Counted from the stretch's first letter, positions 1 to 10,062 are shown. The stretch is DNA of 64,000 nucleotides from Mycoplasmataceae bacterium (GCA_029009155.1 JAQXJX010000021.1:1-64000); one strand, 5' to 3'. The notes: generated by a model from the letters alone, not told the origin. Program-made: numbers and translations.

Positions 1-1
1 T

Positions 2-325
2 ACTTGATTATCATTAACTAATAGTTATGTAGATACTGATGATGATGGTGTTAAAGATCAATTTAGTACAACTATTAAAATATCTAAAGATAATAAACCA
101 GGAGTTTATTCATTTAGATTAACTGCTACATGTGAACAAAACCCACAATTAAAAATAACTCAAAAAGTTACTCTAAAAATTAGTGAACAACCAAAATCTA
201 CTTGATGAATTTGATTGTTAGTTGCAGTAGGTGTTTCTGCTGCAATTGTTGGAGGAATTATAGGTCATGTTTGCTATAGAAAAGACAAAATGAGCAAAAT
301 AGTTCCACCATCTAAATCAATGTAA
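2..325 (+). CDS. C-terminal part of a membrane-anchored surface protein
   Basis: The gene enters from the left edge and is read with TGA as Trp; 107 codons precede the TAA stop. The visible part begins with a beta-rich, Thr/Lys/Ser-rich stretch that resembles an Ig-like extracellular module. A single hydrophobic segment follows (WWIWLLVAVGVSAAIVGGII) and then a short basic tail. This is a type I membrane topology with the bulk of the protein outside the cell. The surface protein at 19996-21888 has the same plan, so both may belong to one surface-protein family. The function is not recognisable from the fragment; adhesion or antigenic display is an inference. Confidence 0.75.
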
Positions 326-361
326 GAAAATTAGTTTTTGATTGGAACATTCAATGCATCG

Positions 362-396
362 AAAGAGTAGTTTTTTAACTACTCTTTTATTTTTTT
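362..396. terminator. Bidirectional terminator hairpin
   Basis: An inverted repeat (AAAGAGTAGTT, AACTACTCTTT) with a short T-rich loop is followed by a T-run on the plus strand. It lies between the convergent surface-protein gene and the HNH endonuclease gene and could serve both. Confidence 0.75.
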
Positions 397-425
397 AATT
401 AAATTAATTAGTCATTCTTTGAATG

Positions 426-1559
426 CTAAATAATATTTTCATTTTTTAAATAATCTTTATATTTTTTTAAATATGGTCTAATTTGTGGATTATTTTGTAA
501 GTTGATTTGCTGATAATCAAATATTTCACGGTTATTATTTGGATATTGTGAATCAATAAATTTTATCCTACCATCACTATCTTCTCAATAAAATTTGTAG
601 CGATCAAAATCTCTATGTTGAGTAGGTGGTAAAAGTAATATATTATATTCATTATTAACTTGATTTAAAATATCTCAATTATAATTTTCATGAATACACT
701 GTCTTCTTATTTGTGAAACAGGATATATATGAGCAACATCTAATGAACTATTAATATTGTGTATATTTCCTCATCTAGATTCACAAAAGGCAACTATATT
801 TTCTGTGCTTGAAAATAACTTGCTTCTTATAAGATTTCTCTTACTATTAATTTTCTCTTCTAATTCCTGTTGTTTTTGTAATTCATTAATTTGTTCATTT
901 CTTGAATTTATTAATTCCTTAAAACTATCACATGATAAATTATTAATATCAAAAATAGTTTGTTTTATTGTTTTTCTATTTTCTGAAAAGTTTATGTAAT
1001 AATTTGAAATTCATTCTTCAAAAGAAATTGTGTTATATTGTCATGAGCTTCTGTAGTTTAATCTATCCCTTCATGAACTACTATCTTCATAATCTACAAT
1101 ATTTCTAAATTGGAAAAAAAATGATAATTCAACTTTTTTGTCATCTATAGTAGTTACTATTGAACCTCTTCCTGAAGGGTTGTTTCCACAAATTAAATAT
1201 TCTATATTTTGAAAAGTACTATTATATTCATTTTTAAAAAAACTATTTATAATGTTAATTTCATCACTGTTTTCTTGCAATGTAAAATGTTTTATGCACC
1301 TATTATTTTTTCCTCCAAAAGAATGAGGTACAGAAAGTAATTCAAGTAATTTTTTTCTGAATCTTAAATTTTTATTATTTTTTTTAAGATATTCATGACT
1401 AGATGTTGTTGAAGAATTTATTGAAAATTCTTCAAATTGTGCATATCAATCTTCAATAAAATTTGATTCACTATCAATTAATAATTTATATGTACCTTTA
1501 ATTCTGTATGTTCCATGACTTGCTCATTCAATTGGTAAATTTACAATTATTTTACTCAT
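426..1559 (-). CDS. HNH-family restriction endonuclease, partner of the adjacent C5 methyltransferase
   Basis: The 377-residue reading frame becomes continuous only when TGA codes for Trp. The C-terminal third carries an HNH nuclease signature: DVAHIYP near residues 274-280, then an Asn in YNILLL near 306, then HRDFDR at 315-320, preceded by a Cys near 259. This is the order H...N...H expected for the beta-beta-alpha-metal nuclease fold. Residues 210-245 form a Glu/Gln-rich probable coiled coil. The N-terminal half is unrecognised and may bind the DNA target. The ATG start overlaps the stop of the upstream cytosine methyltransferase by 8 bp, so the two are probably translated together. From this pairing I infer a type II restriction enzyme; the recognition site cannot be read from sequence. 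A solitary HNH homing-type nuclease is less likely. Confidence 0.8.
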
Positions 1560-2688
1560 TAAAATCAATTCCCCTAAAAATAGCTTCTAATAATTCGATT
1601 GATATAGAATTGCCCAATAGGTAAACAATTTTATTGTCTGTTAATCATTTTGTTTCTTTAAACTTGTGATAATCATCATCTACAAAACCCATATACCTAG
1701 TGAGTTCAATAGGAGTAAGATATCTTATTCGTTCATTATCAATAATTTTTATTCTTGAATTTGCACCACTAGCTGTTAATGTTGGGCCACAATAATTAGG
1801 GTCATAAATATAATTTTCTGAGTTAAATTTTGTGTAGTTTAATAATGTACATTTTCTAATATTACTTTTAGTTAATTTAAAATCTGTTCTTTTATATTGT
1901 AAGAGATTATCAAGATAATATTTTTCATCAACTTTACTTTCTAATATGGATTTAATATTAGATCTTTTTGTCTTTTTTAGGATAATGTCAAAATTAGGCT
2001 CCCTATTTAATCATGAAACTAAAAATGCTCTTTGTCTAGATTGAGGCGAACCATAATCTGCAGCATTTAATAGTAGTCTTTTTGATTTATATCCTAAACT
2101 TTCTAAAAATTTCTCTCACTCATCAAATCCATTTTTAAATTTTTTTGAATATACATTAGGAACATTTTCCATTAATAGATATTTTGGAAGAGAAATATTA
2201 TTTTCTTTCATTTCAGATAATATTCTCCCTATTTGTCATATTAATGATGATCTAGTTTTAGAGTCTTTGTCTAAACCTCTTTGTTTACCTTGAACTGACA
2301 AATCCTGACATGGAAAAGAATATGTAAAAATTGATATTCCACTAGGAACACATGCACCATTTACTTTATTAACATCAAATGAAAACCCACTACAAAAAGC
2401 TCTATCAATGTATTCTTTAATCTTATTTAAATTTTTTGATAGAAACTGTTTTGTAACTGGTTTCTTTGAATCACTTGATAGAGAATATAGATCTTCTTGA
2501 GTGGGAGATTTAGTGTTATCATATTTATTATTTTTAAAATTTAAAGCAGAATATCCTACTATTGCATCAATAAATCAATCAACACAGCCGACACTTTTAA
2601 TCTTGCTTTTTCCAAAAATTTTTTGAAGAGCTCTTATTTGGCTTCCTATTCCAGAAAAGGCTTCATATATATGTATATATCTACTCAT
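1552..2688 (-). CDS. DNA (cytosine-5-)-methyltransferase, modification subunit of a type II R-M system
   Basis: A complete 378-residue C5-methyltransferase that transfers a methyl group from SAM to cytosine C5. The motifs appear in family order: FSGIG for SAM binding (residues 11-15), FPCQDLSVQG with catalytic Cys near 127, ENV with Glu near 174, QSRQR (motif VIII), the variable target-recognition region, then RYLTPIELTRYMGF and GNSI near the C terminus. The PCQ Cys and ENV Glu are intact, so the enzyme should be active. The gene is first in a minus-strand pair and overlaps the HNH endonuclease start by 8 bp. Host protection is the expected role. A purely epigenetic orphan enzyme is possible only if the HNH protein is inactive. 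Confidence 0.93.
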
Positions 2689-3050
2689 GATAAAACTATA
2701 TTATATATTAATGGTTTAATAATAATTTTACGTTGTTAGTTGTACCAGCATTTGCAATAGGTATAGTAAGATATCAATACAGAATAGGAAATTTATCTAC
2801 TAATTTTTCTATTTGTTTTTCTTTAATTTTTTTACATTTGTATTTAATAATATACCCATCTTAATTTTATGTGTATGCAAAACCTATAGATGAATTATTG
2901 AAATTCAAACAAAAGTATAAATATATGTAAAAAAAGTTATTTTATGTTGCTTATCAAGGTTTGTGTATTTTTTTTAAACATCTTAGTGGCGTAAAATAGG
3001 TTTTCTGGTCTAAAATAAATAAAAAAATGGCCATTACTGACCAAATGTTA
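2689..3050. other. AT-rich intergenic region between the R-M pair and the tRNA cluster
   Basis: No intact gene is seen. The region should hold the minus-strand promoter of the methyltransferase near its left end and the 3' trailer of the tRNA transcript near its right end. It also contains a short coding remnant, described separately. I could not identify a convincing promoter or terminator. Confidence 0.5.
2733..2864 (+). pseudogene. Possible remnant of a membrane-anchored surface protein C terminus
   Basis: About 43 sense codons lead to a TAA stop with no usable start or upstream extension. The beginning, LLVVPAFAIGIVRYQYRI, looks like a transmembrane segment followed by basic residues. 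This resembles the C-terminal anchors of the surface proteins at 2-325 and 19996-21888. The reading is an inference from composition only; a chance open stretch in AT-rich DNA cannot be excluded. Confidence 0.25.
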
Positions 3051-3126
3051 TGGTGGTTTCGGACAGAATTGCACTGTCGACACAAGGATTTTCAGTCCTT
3101 TGCTCTACTGACTGAGCTACGAAACC
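3051..3126 (-). tRNA. tRNA-Phe (GAA)
   Basis: A 76-nt cloverleaf with acceptor stem GGTTTCG/CGAAACC, discriminator A and encoded CCA. The anticodon loop CTGAAAA gives GAA. It is the last gene of the eight-gene minus-strand tRNA cluster. Confidence 0.95.
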
Positions 3127-3133
3127 AATAATA

Positions 3134-3209
3134 TGGCGGTTCAGACGGGAATCGAACCCGCAATCTCCTCTGTGACAGAGAGGCATGTTAACCGGTACAC
3201 CACTGAACC
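3134..3209 (-). tRNA. tRNA-Asp (GTC)
   Basis: A 76-nt cloverleaf with acceptor GGTTCAG/CTGAACC, discriminator G and encoded CCA. The anticodon loop CTGTCAC gives GTC. Only one base separates its 5' end from the CCA of the upstream initiator tRNA, so 5' and 3' processing of the two must be closely linked. Confidence 0.95.
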
Positions 3210-3210
3210 A

Positions 3211-3288
3211 TGGTTGCGGAGGATGGATTTGAACACATCGACCTTCAGATTATGAGACTGACGAGCTACCAGGCTGCTCTACTCCGCG
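3211..3288 (-). tRNA. Initiator tRNA-fMet (CAT)
   Basis: A 78-nt tRNA with encoded CCA and anticodon loop CTCATAA. The first base pair is the C1:A72 mismatch that marks bacterial initiators (acceptor CGCGGAG/CTCCGCA). The anticodon stem reads TCAGT/TCTGA, so of the usual three G:C pairs at 29-31:39-41 only the middle one remains; the others are A:T and T.T. Its position before Asp and Phe matches the conserved Firmicute/mollicute tRNA cluster order. Confidence 0.93.
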
Positions 3289-3294
3289 ATATAA

Positions 3295-3387
3295 TGGCGG
3301 ATGCTAAGGGATTCGAACCCCTGCGTGCCTTTCGACACCTGTCGGTTTTCAAGACCGATCCCTTCAACCAGACTTGGGTAAGCATCC
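3295..3387 (-). tRNA. tRNA-Ser (TGA)
   Basis: A 93-nt class II tRNA with a long variable arm, acceptor GGATGCT/AGCATCC, discriminator G and encoded CCA. The anticodon loop CTTGAAA gives TGA, reading UCN codons. Confidence 0.95.
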
Positions 3388-3434
3388 ATACATTGCTATA
3401 AATTATACAATATGGCAATGTTTTGTCTTATAAA

Positions 3435-3511
3435 TGGTGGAACTTATAGGACTCGAACCTATAACCAACCGATTATGAGTCGGGGGCTCTAACCAATTGA
3501 GCTAAAGTTCC
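3435..3511 (-). tRNA. tRNA-Ile2 (CAT, probably lysidine-modified)
   Basis: A 77-nt tRNA with acceptor GGAACTT/AAGTTCC, discriminator A, encoded CCA and anticodon CAT. I call it Ile rather than Met because the anticodon arm GACTCATAATCG followed by TTGGT matches the bacterial Ile2 type. Its place between Met and Ser is also that of Ile in the classic cluster. It would need TilS to convert C34 to lysidine. Confidence 0.8.
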
Positions 3512-3515
3512 ATTT

Positions 3516-3592
3516 TGGTAGCAGGGGTGAGACTCGAACTCACAACACCCCGGGTATGAGCCGAGTTCTCTAACCAATTGAGATACCCTGCC
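3516..3592 (-). tRNA. Elongator tRNA-Met (CAT)
   Basis: A 77-nt tRNA with acceptor GGCAGGG/CCCTGCT (G.T first pair), discriminator A, encoded CCA and anticodon loop CTCATAC. It is separated by four bases from the next CAT tRNA. Elongator identity follows from the lack of the C1:A72 initiator mismatch and from its cluster position after Pro. Confidence 0.82.
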
Positions 3593-3597
3593 ATCTA

Positions 3598-3674
3598 TGG
3601 TCGGGAAGACAGGATTCGAACCTGCGACCCCTTGGTCCCAAACCAAGTGCTCTACCAAGCTAAGCTACTTCCCG
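3598..3674 (-). tRNA. tRNA-Pro (TGG)
   Basis: A 77-nt tRNA with acceptor CGGGAAG/CTTCCCG, discriminator A and encoded CCA. The anticodon loop TTTGGGA gives TGG, which can read all CCN codons by wobble in mollicutes. Confidence 0.95.
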
Positions 3675-3680
3675 GTAATC

Positions 3681-3757
3681 TGGCGCGCCTTGTAGGAGTT
3701 GAACCCGCAACCTTCTGGTCCGTAGCCAGACGCTCTATCCAATTGAGCTAAAGGCGC
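3681..3757 (-). tRNA. tRNA-Arg (ACG)
   Basis: A 77-nt tRNA with acceptor GCGCCTT/AAGGCGC, discriminator G and encoded CCA. The anticodon loop CTACGGA gives ACG, whose A34 is normally deaminated to inosine. One mismatch is visible in the T stem (GCGGG/CCTAC). It is first in the cluster, so the promoter should lie just right of 3757 on the minus strand. Confidence 0.94.
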
Positions 3758-3996
3758 ACATAGTGCTATATCCACAATAATTTATAAGCCTTAAAACTAG
3801 TTTGAGCTTAAAGGTTATTGTAGGATAATATTATAATAATTTTTATAAATTTATTCAATAAATATAAATAATTTTCTATTTTTTTTGTTATTTTTCACTA
3901 AAAAAGCATGTGTTATACAAAAAAATTATTAATAATATATAATATTTTTAAATTTATTACAATAATAAATCATTTTGTTTAATAGTTTTTTTACTC

Positions 3997-4551
3997 ATGG
4001 ATATTTCACAAAAAAATATAGTCATGGATACAAATCCAAAATTAAGGGTTAATTCTACTGATTTTGATATTAACAATATAACTAACAATGAAAAGGAAGT
4101 AATTGATTTCATGGTTAGCTATATTGATGCATGTTACTATGATTTATGTGAGAAATATCAAATTTCACCAGGAATAGCAATTGCAGCTCCGCAAGCTGGG
4201 TTAAATAAAAAAGTTATTTATTTACATTTCGATAATGATGATAAAGAATATCAATATTTACTTGCTAATCCTGAAATTATTAAAAAAAGTGAAACAATTG
4301 CTTATTTATCATATGGTGAAGGTTGTTTAAGTGTACAAGGTCATATTGAAGGATATGTTCCAAGATATGCTGAAATAACTGTTAAAGCATATGATTTAAA
4401 TAGACATAAAAATATTGAAATTAAAGCAAAAGGTTTATTATCAATTTGTTTACAACATGAAATTGATCATTTATATGGTAAGTTGTATTATGATCATATA
4501 AACAAGAATGATCCTTTTCATGCTGAACCAAACTGAATAAAGATTTCTTAA
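3997..4551 (+). CDS. def: Peptide deformylase
   Basis: A 184-residue metalloenzyme that removes the formyl group from nascent peptide N termini at the ribosome. All three signature motifs are present: GIAIAAPQAG (motif I), EGCLS with the metal-binding Cys (motif II), and QHEIDH containing HExxH (motif III). A TGA four codons before the true end codes for Trp, so the protein ends WIKIS. The gene starts a rightward pair with RNase J, 10-22 bp upstream of it. Retention of def fits the presence of formylated initiator tRNA, although not all mycoplasmas keep the formylation route. Confidence 0.95.
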
Positions 4552-4573
4552 TGTTATATTTATGGGGACAATT

Positions 4574-6442
4574 ATGAAAAAGGAACAGGAAGTTATAAAA
4601 AATAATAAAAACATTAAAGCTAAAAATGATAGCTCTTTAGAAACTAATGATAATAATGATGTTATTTTAAATGATCAAGAAGAACAAGAAGAATTAGATA
4701 AAAAACTAGAGGAACAACTTGGTGAAAATACTGATTCTAAAAACAATCCTACTAAAATTTGAGCTTTAGGTGGAATTGAAGAAATTGGTAAAAACATGTA
4801 TTGCTTTCAACAAGATGATGAAATCTATATTGTTGATTGTGGAATTAAATTTGCTGATGAACAATTACCAGGAATAGATGGGATTATTTGTCCATTTGAT
4901 TATTTAGTAGAAAATAAAGAAAAAGTAAAAGCTGTTTTAGTAACGCATGGACATGAAGACCACATAGGTGGAATTCCTTACTTATTAAAAACACTTGAAA
5001 TTCCTGCAATCTATGCATCAAGATTAGCATGTGAAATGATCAAAAAGAAAATTAAAGATTTTGATGGTGTTAAACAAACTAAATTCGTTTTTATAGAAGA
5101 TGACACTAAGATCACAAGTAAACATTTTAAAATTGAATTTTATCGTGTTTGTCACTCTATACCTGATGCATTTGGTGTATACATTGAAACAAAAAATGCA
5201 AAAATTATTGAATCAGGTGACTATAAATTTGATTTTTCAACTAACGGAGATGAATCTGACATCTTAAAAATGGCAGAACTTGGTAGAAGAGATATTGATC
5301 TATTAATGACAGAATCAACAAATGCCGAAACTCCTGGATTTGCTCCTAGTGAAAAAATAGTTATTAATGAATTAAAAAATTTAATTGAACAAGCTCCTGG
5401 AAGAATTTTTATTGCTACTTTTGCTAGTAACTTACAAAGAATTGATGAATTAATCCAAATTGCAGTTAAAGCTAATAAGAAAATTTGTACTATTGGTAGA
5501 AGTATGAATACTAATATTAATGTCTCAATTGATATTGGATATCTTAATATCTCTAAATCTGAAATTATTGAAGCAAGAGAGATTGGTAAATACAATGATA
5601 ATGAAGTATTAATCTTATGTACTGGTAGTCAAGGTGAAGAAATGGCTGCATTAAATCAAATGGCAAACGGTCGTAATGATTGAATTTCTTTTAAACCAAC
5701 AGATACTGTCATCTTTAGTTCTAATCCAATTCCAGGAAACTTTGAAAGTGTAGAAAGATTAGTTAACTTACTATACCGTCGTGGAGTTAGAGTTGCAATT
5801 AATTCTAAAGAAACTAAATTACATACAACAGGACACGCTACTCAACAAGAACAACAACTTTTATTTAAACTAATTAATCCTCAATATATTATTCCTACTC
5901 ACGGTGAATATAAGATGTTAAGAGCACTAAGACAAAATGCAATAGATTCCGGTGTTCACCCAGATAATGTTTATCAAATCGTTAATGGTCAAATTGTTGA
6001 AATGTTAGACCATAAAATAAAAATAACTAACAACTTTATTGATGCTACAGAAGTTTATGTTAGTGGTAATGAAATCAATAGTGACACATCTACATTATTA
6101 AAACACCGTAAAGCATTATCAGAAGATGGTATTTTTTATGTAACATTAATCCTTGATTCTAAACAAAGAAAACTAATTAATTTACCTGTTATTACTTCTA
6201 AAGGATCATTCTTTATTAAAGGTAGTCAACCATTAATTACTAAAATAGTTTATTCAATTAAAGAACGTGTAGATGCATATTTAAAGAGAACACAATACAT
6301 TAATTATAATTTCTTAAAAAAATTAGTTATTAATGTTTCTCAATTCTTTATTTGATCAAATAAAAAGAAACGTCCATTAATTAGAACTACAATATTTGAT
6401 TTATCAAAAGATCAACAACAAACAACTAATAAGAAAAGTTAG
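4574..6442 (+). CDS. rnjA: Ribonuclease J
   Basis: A beta-CASP/metallo-beta-lactamase ribonuclease for 5'-3' exonucleolytic and endonucleolytic mRNA decay and rRNA maturation. The zinc-binding motif HGHEDHIGG lies near residues 125-133, after an acidic, Lys/Glu/Asn-rich extension of about 70 residues. Similar N-terminal extensions occur in other mycoplasma RNase J proteins. The core LGGIEEIGKN follows, then the C-terminal beta-CASP region with PTHGEY. Two in-frame TGA codons are Trp. I chose ATG 4574 because GGGGAC just upstream makes a good ribosome-binding site; ATG 4562 in the same frame would add four residues. A terminator overlaps the stop codon. Confidence 0.93.
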
Positions 6443-6463
6443 GATTCTTCCTAACTTTTTTAC
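6434..6463 (+). terminator. Rho-independent terminator of def-rnjA
   Basis: An 11-bp stem (AAAAGTTAGGA/TCCTAACTTTT) with a four-base loop is followed by T-rich sequence. The left arm includes the rnjA stop codon. Confidence 0.88.
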
Positions 6464-6638
6464 TTATCATCAGATGTTATTACTATGTGTATTGGTAAAT
6501 ATCTTTTATAGAAATAATTTGTGTATGTATTCTAATAATACGATCTAATTATTTTAAAGAGCTTATATGTGCAAAACTTTATTACATAGTGCATTAATTA
6601 ATAAAGTTATGATCCAACATGATATTAATAATTACTTA

Positions 6639-8255
6639 TTAAACTAATAATTTTTGTTGATAATTTTTATTAGTACATTTAATTAATAAATCATTTAAAA
6701 AAGGAATACCAATAAAAGTAATAGCAGCAATTCAAAAAACGATAGTTGCTTGGTATAAATTTAGAGTGGTTGAATTGTGATAGAATAATCCTCAAGAGCT
6801 GTTATCAGAAGGAGTCAAAATTGTTCTAATTAAGAATTGATAAAACATACCATAAAGATTAATGCCAAAACATCCTATTGCAGAAATAATAGCAGCAGTT
6901 TTTTGGAACTTTTGGTATGATACTTCACTAACAGGAACTCTTTGAGTTTTTCGATTAACTACAGACATGATTGCAACAAAAGCAAATATCATAAATGAGA
7001 AAGTAGGAATAACCGAAGTGAATCCATCATACATTTGGTCAGTTGATAATATGCCTGAAGGAATTGAAATTATTAAAAAATAAATAAAGAAAACACTAAA
7101 TAATAAGATTCAATCTTTGTGGTGTTCTGGCTTACCATTGAATATCTTATTGATTGTTTTAGTTCCAACCATTATTTCCTCATTTACTAACGTTTGAACT
7201 GCTCCAGTACCACCAATTAAAAAGGAATTTAAAACTCCAAGTATGCAGACAAATAATAAACTTGAAATAATTATTTTCATCGCTGTATTAAGAGCTTTAT
7301 TATCTTGACACAATGCCTCTATTAATTTGTAAGGTTGAGATTGACCACTACAACAGAAACCAATAGTTATTAATAAATACAATATTCCAGAAACTCCAAG
7401 AGAAATTATGATCGATAATGGAATATTCTTTTTAGGGTTCTTAATGTCTTTTGCTACATTACCAATAATCAAAAAAGAATCAAACGCAAACATAATACCA
7501 GGTAATGAATTTAGTACACCTAAAAAGTCAAATTTTCCCTTCTTATCATCAATAATATCACTACCAGGATTAAAACTTTCAGGATGGATAAATAAATTAT
7601 TTTCAGGTTTTAAACAACCTAAAGTTATTCCTAAAACAATTACAAGTGCTGATGGAATAAATTTAATTAGTGTTGTATATTTAGCAAGTTTATTAGAAAA
7701 AGTTTTACAAGCTAAATTTAAAAAAATCAAAACAGTCACTATTACTAATGCTATTAATATAACATACCAAAAGCTTGTATTAATTCCACTTTCAGTTCCT
7801 GCTCAATCAGGATTACAATTTAATATAGCTTCAGCACAAAAAATTGATGTAGCCATTATATAAATTGGGTACAAAAAAAGACCATAAATTATTTTTAAAA
7901 AGCGACTAAACTTATAACCTACATATCTTTCAGATCAACCTGCTAAACCACTATTTGCTGTTTTTGTTTTAGCTCTTGTGATTTCACCATAAGTATATGC
8001 TGTAGCTAAAGCAATAACTGTAGCGATAACTCAAGATAAAACAATACCGTATGCATTACCATGATTTTCTTTAAAAACACCAATGTTTTTGAAGAAAACA
8101 CCTGAGCCAACTATGGCTCCAATGACAATAGTAATTGCACTAAATAAACTAATTTTTTTAGCAGTTTCGGTTTTGACTGTTATAGATATATCAGGTGAAG
8201 AAGTTTGTCCAGATTTATCAAAACTATTCATTGAGTGGTATGTATTATATATCAT
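6639..8255 (-). CDS. APC-superfamily amino acid permease
   Basis: A 538-residue polytopic membrane protein of about 12 hydrophobic segments. The N-terminal segment contains IVIGAIVGSGVFFKN, the helix 1 signature of amino acid-polyamine-organocation permeases, where the substrate backbone is bound at the unwound helix. Several TGA codons code for Trp. It is clearly paralogous to the permease at 26619-28247: both share VKTETA near the N terminus and RVPVSEVSYQK or KVPVSEVSYQK before the last helices. ATG 8255 is used, but no strong ribosome-binding site precedes it; ATG 8231 is an alternative. The substrate cannot be told from sequence; amino acid uptake by exchange or proton symport is the family expectation. 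Confidence 0.88.
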
Positions 8256-8301
8256 TATTGGTATTTATTTGTAACAGTTTTTCTAAATTTTAGAGAAAAG
8301 T

Positions 8302-8333
8302 AAATAAAAAAAGGTACTCATTTGAGCACCTTC
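8302..8333 (-). terminator. Terminator of rpsD
   Basis: Read on the minus strand, AAGGTGCTC and GAGTACCTT pair around an AAAT loop and are followed by a run of seven T. It sits 25 bp beyond the rpsD stop. Confidence 0.88.
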
Positions 8334-8357
8334 AATAATTTGTTTTTTTTGAGTAAA

Positions 8358-8966
8358 TTATTTAACGATACGGCTGAATCATTCAACTACGTTTGTTTCG
8401 TTAACTTCTTGGTTAAGTTCGCTACGTTCTGGGAATCTAGTGTATTTACCAGATAATTTAGCTTTATCTACAGTAACAAATTTTAATGGTTCACTTTCAT
8501 TAGCTTTAACTACTGGAAGTTTTTGTGATTTTTCTTTAATTGAAATTTCATCACCAACATTAACAATTAATGATGGAATATCACATTTTTGACCATTTAC
8601 TAAAACATGGCCATGAGTAACTAATTGTCTAGCAGCTCTTCTTGTTGGAGCAAAACCCATACGGTAAACTAAGTTATCTAATCTGCTTTCAAGAACAATT
8701 AATAAGTTTAATGTTGTAGCACCTTTCATTTGGCTAGCAATACGGAATAATCTTCTGAATTGACGATCATTGATACCGTACATTAAAGCAAGTTTTTGTT
8801 TTTCAGCTAATTGTTGTCCATAACCTGACAATTTCTTATTAGCAGCACCATGTTGACCTGGAGCGTATTCTCTTTTTTTACCTTTTAAGAATTCTTTATT
8901 ATTTTCTAATAAAGAGAAGTGTAAACGACGTGATTTACGGTTAATACTACCTGTATATCTTGACAT
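8358..8966 (-). CDS. rpsD: 30S ribosomal protein S4
   Basis: A primary 16S rRNA-binding protein that nucleates the 30S body. The 202-residue product starts MSRYTGS, has the YAPGQHG segment, and carries the S4 RNA-binding domain in the second half (SRLDNLVYRMGFAPTRRAAR, then LVTHGHVLVNG). ATG 8966 is chosen because AAAGGA lies directly upstream; longer starts in the same frame to 9035 lack family similarity. A TGA near the end codes for Trp, so the protein ends WFSRIVK rather than stopping at 8379. It is a single-gene unit with its own terminator. Confidence 0.97.
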
Positions 8967-9215
8967 AATTTTCCTTTGTATTTTATTAATTAATAAGTGA
9001 TTATTTATATAAGCACTAAACAATGTATTAATCAATTCTTAACTAGTTATTTAGTATTGTTTCTTTCAGAATTTCAGCATTCTTACTTAAATAGCATTTC
9101 ATGAATGTTACTAACTAATGATAGTTAATATTGATTTGCTGACATTGTGAACATATTATATAAATAAGGTTTAAAAAATAAAAAATATGTTAATTTTTAT
9201 TTAATTAACACAAAA

Positions 9216-10022
9216 CTATTTTTTAGTTTTTCAATTAATCATTCCACTAACATTTAATGCAACCATTGAAATTAATGCTAGTAACATGTTAATTGATCCT
9301 ACTATAGATGAAGTATCATTTGACATACATGCATAAGAAAGCTTAATTATTCAAAGAATGATTCATGAGATATCAGCAGATAAATAAATGTATCAAACTT
9401 GATTATAGCGGTTTCATAATAAATAGATTGTACCAATGATGAAGAAAAAACCAAGGGAGTCAAATAAGGCAATTTCATATTTGATTTCTTCACTATTTGA
9501 TCAGAATTTAGAAAATTCTGGAATTGCATATTGAACAAATGAAAAACATACAGCTAATATCACAATTATAAAAGTGTAAACAGCAAATAGGAATCAATCC
9601 ATTTGTAATGGCTTAACAGAAACTTTATCATCTGATTTTCTTTTTCATTGAATATAAAGAAGGGTTTGAGAGCAAATACAAATGACTCAATATGTGATCA
9701 TTGTACCAAATAGTCTATTATCAAAAGAAATAGCACCCATGAATATGCATGCCATTATTCCTCATATATATGTAGAAACACGGAGTTTAACAGCAAGTAT
9801 AACAGAAACAATGTTAAAAATGTTTGCTAATAGTCCAATCCAAACTTGTCATGTTGCAATACCATATACACCTTTATTATCTTTAATAGATGACATTACA
9901 ATAAAGAAGATTATTGATATTAAGATGTTTAGTGAACTAATGATTAATTCTGCTTTAGATAAGCTTTTAATAAAGTCTTTTGTTGACTTGAAATATTTTT
10001 GAGATAAACTTTTAACATTCAT
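9216..10022 (-). CDS. PnuC-family nicotinamide nucleoside/mononucleotide transporter (copy 1)
   Basis: A 268-residue membrane protein with seven or eight hydrophobic segments. Family features include the central TLLYIQWKRKS segment and the late NRYNQVWYIYLSADISWIIL segment, like the substrate-pore helices of PnuC. PnuC carriers import nicotinamide riboside or related NAD precursors by facilitated diffusion, the substrate being trapped by phosphorylation inside. NAD precursor uptake would suit a parasite without de novo NAD synthesis; I infer this. Six or more TGA codons code for Trp. It lies 40 bp downstream of its paralog on the minus strand and probably shares its transcript. Confidence 0.8.
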
Positions 10023-10062
10023 ATATTGTTAATTATAGATTTCTAAAATTAATTCCTTTCTA

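Noticed and set aside
757-999. Plus-strand open frame rich in Phe, Leu and Ser
   Set aside because: It is the antisense shadow of the HNH endonuclease gene, whose minus-strand frame is continuous and has nuclease motifs.
3435-3511. Calling this CAT tRNA a second elongator Met
   Set aside because: Its anticodon arm and cluster position match Ile2, and a separate Met tRNA lies next to it.
3210-3658. Open frames across the tRNA cluster on both strands
   Set aside because: They run over well-formed tRNA genes with acceptor stems, T loops and encoded CCA, so they are not protein genes.
7408-7863. Plus-strand frame opposite the first permease
   Set aside because: It is a shadow of the minus-strand APC permease; no membrane or enzyme motif supports it.
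8967-9035. A longer N terminus for S4 starting at 9035
   Set aside because: The added 23 residues lack similarity to S4, and a good ribosome-binding site precedes the ATG at 8966.
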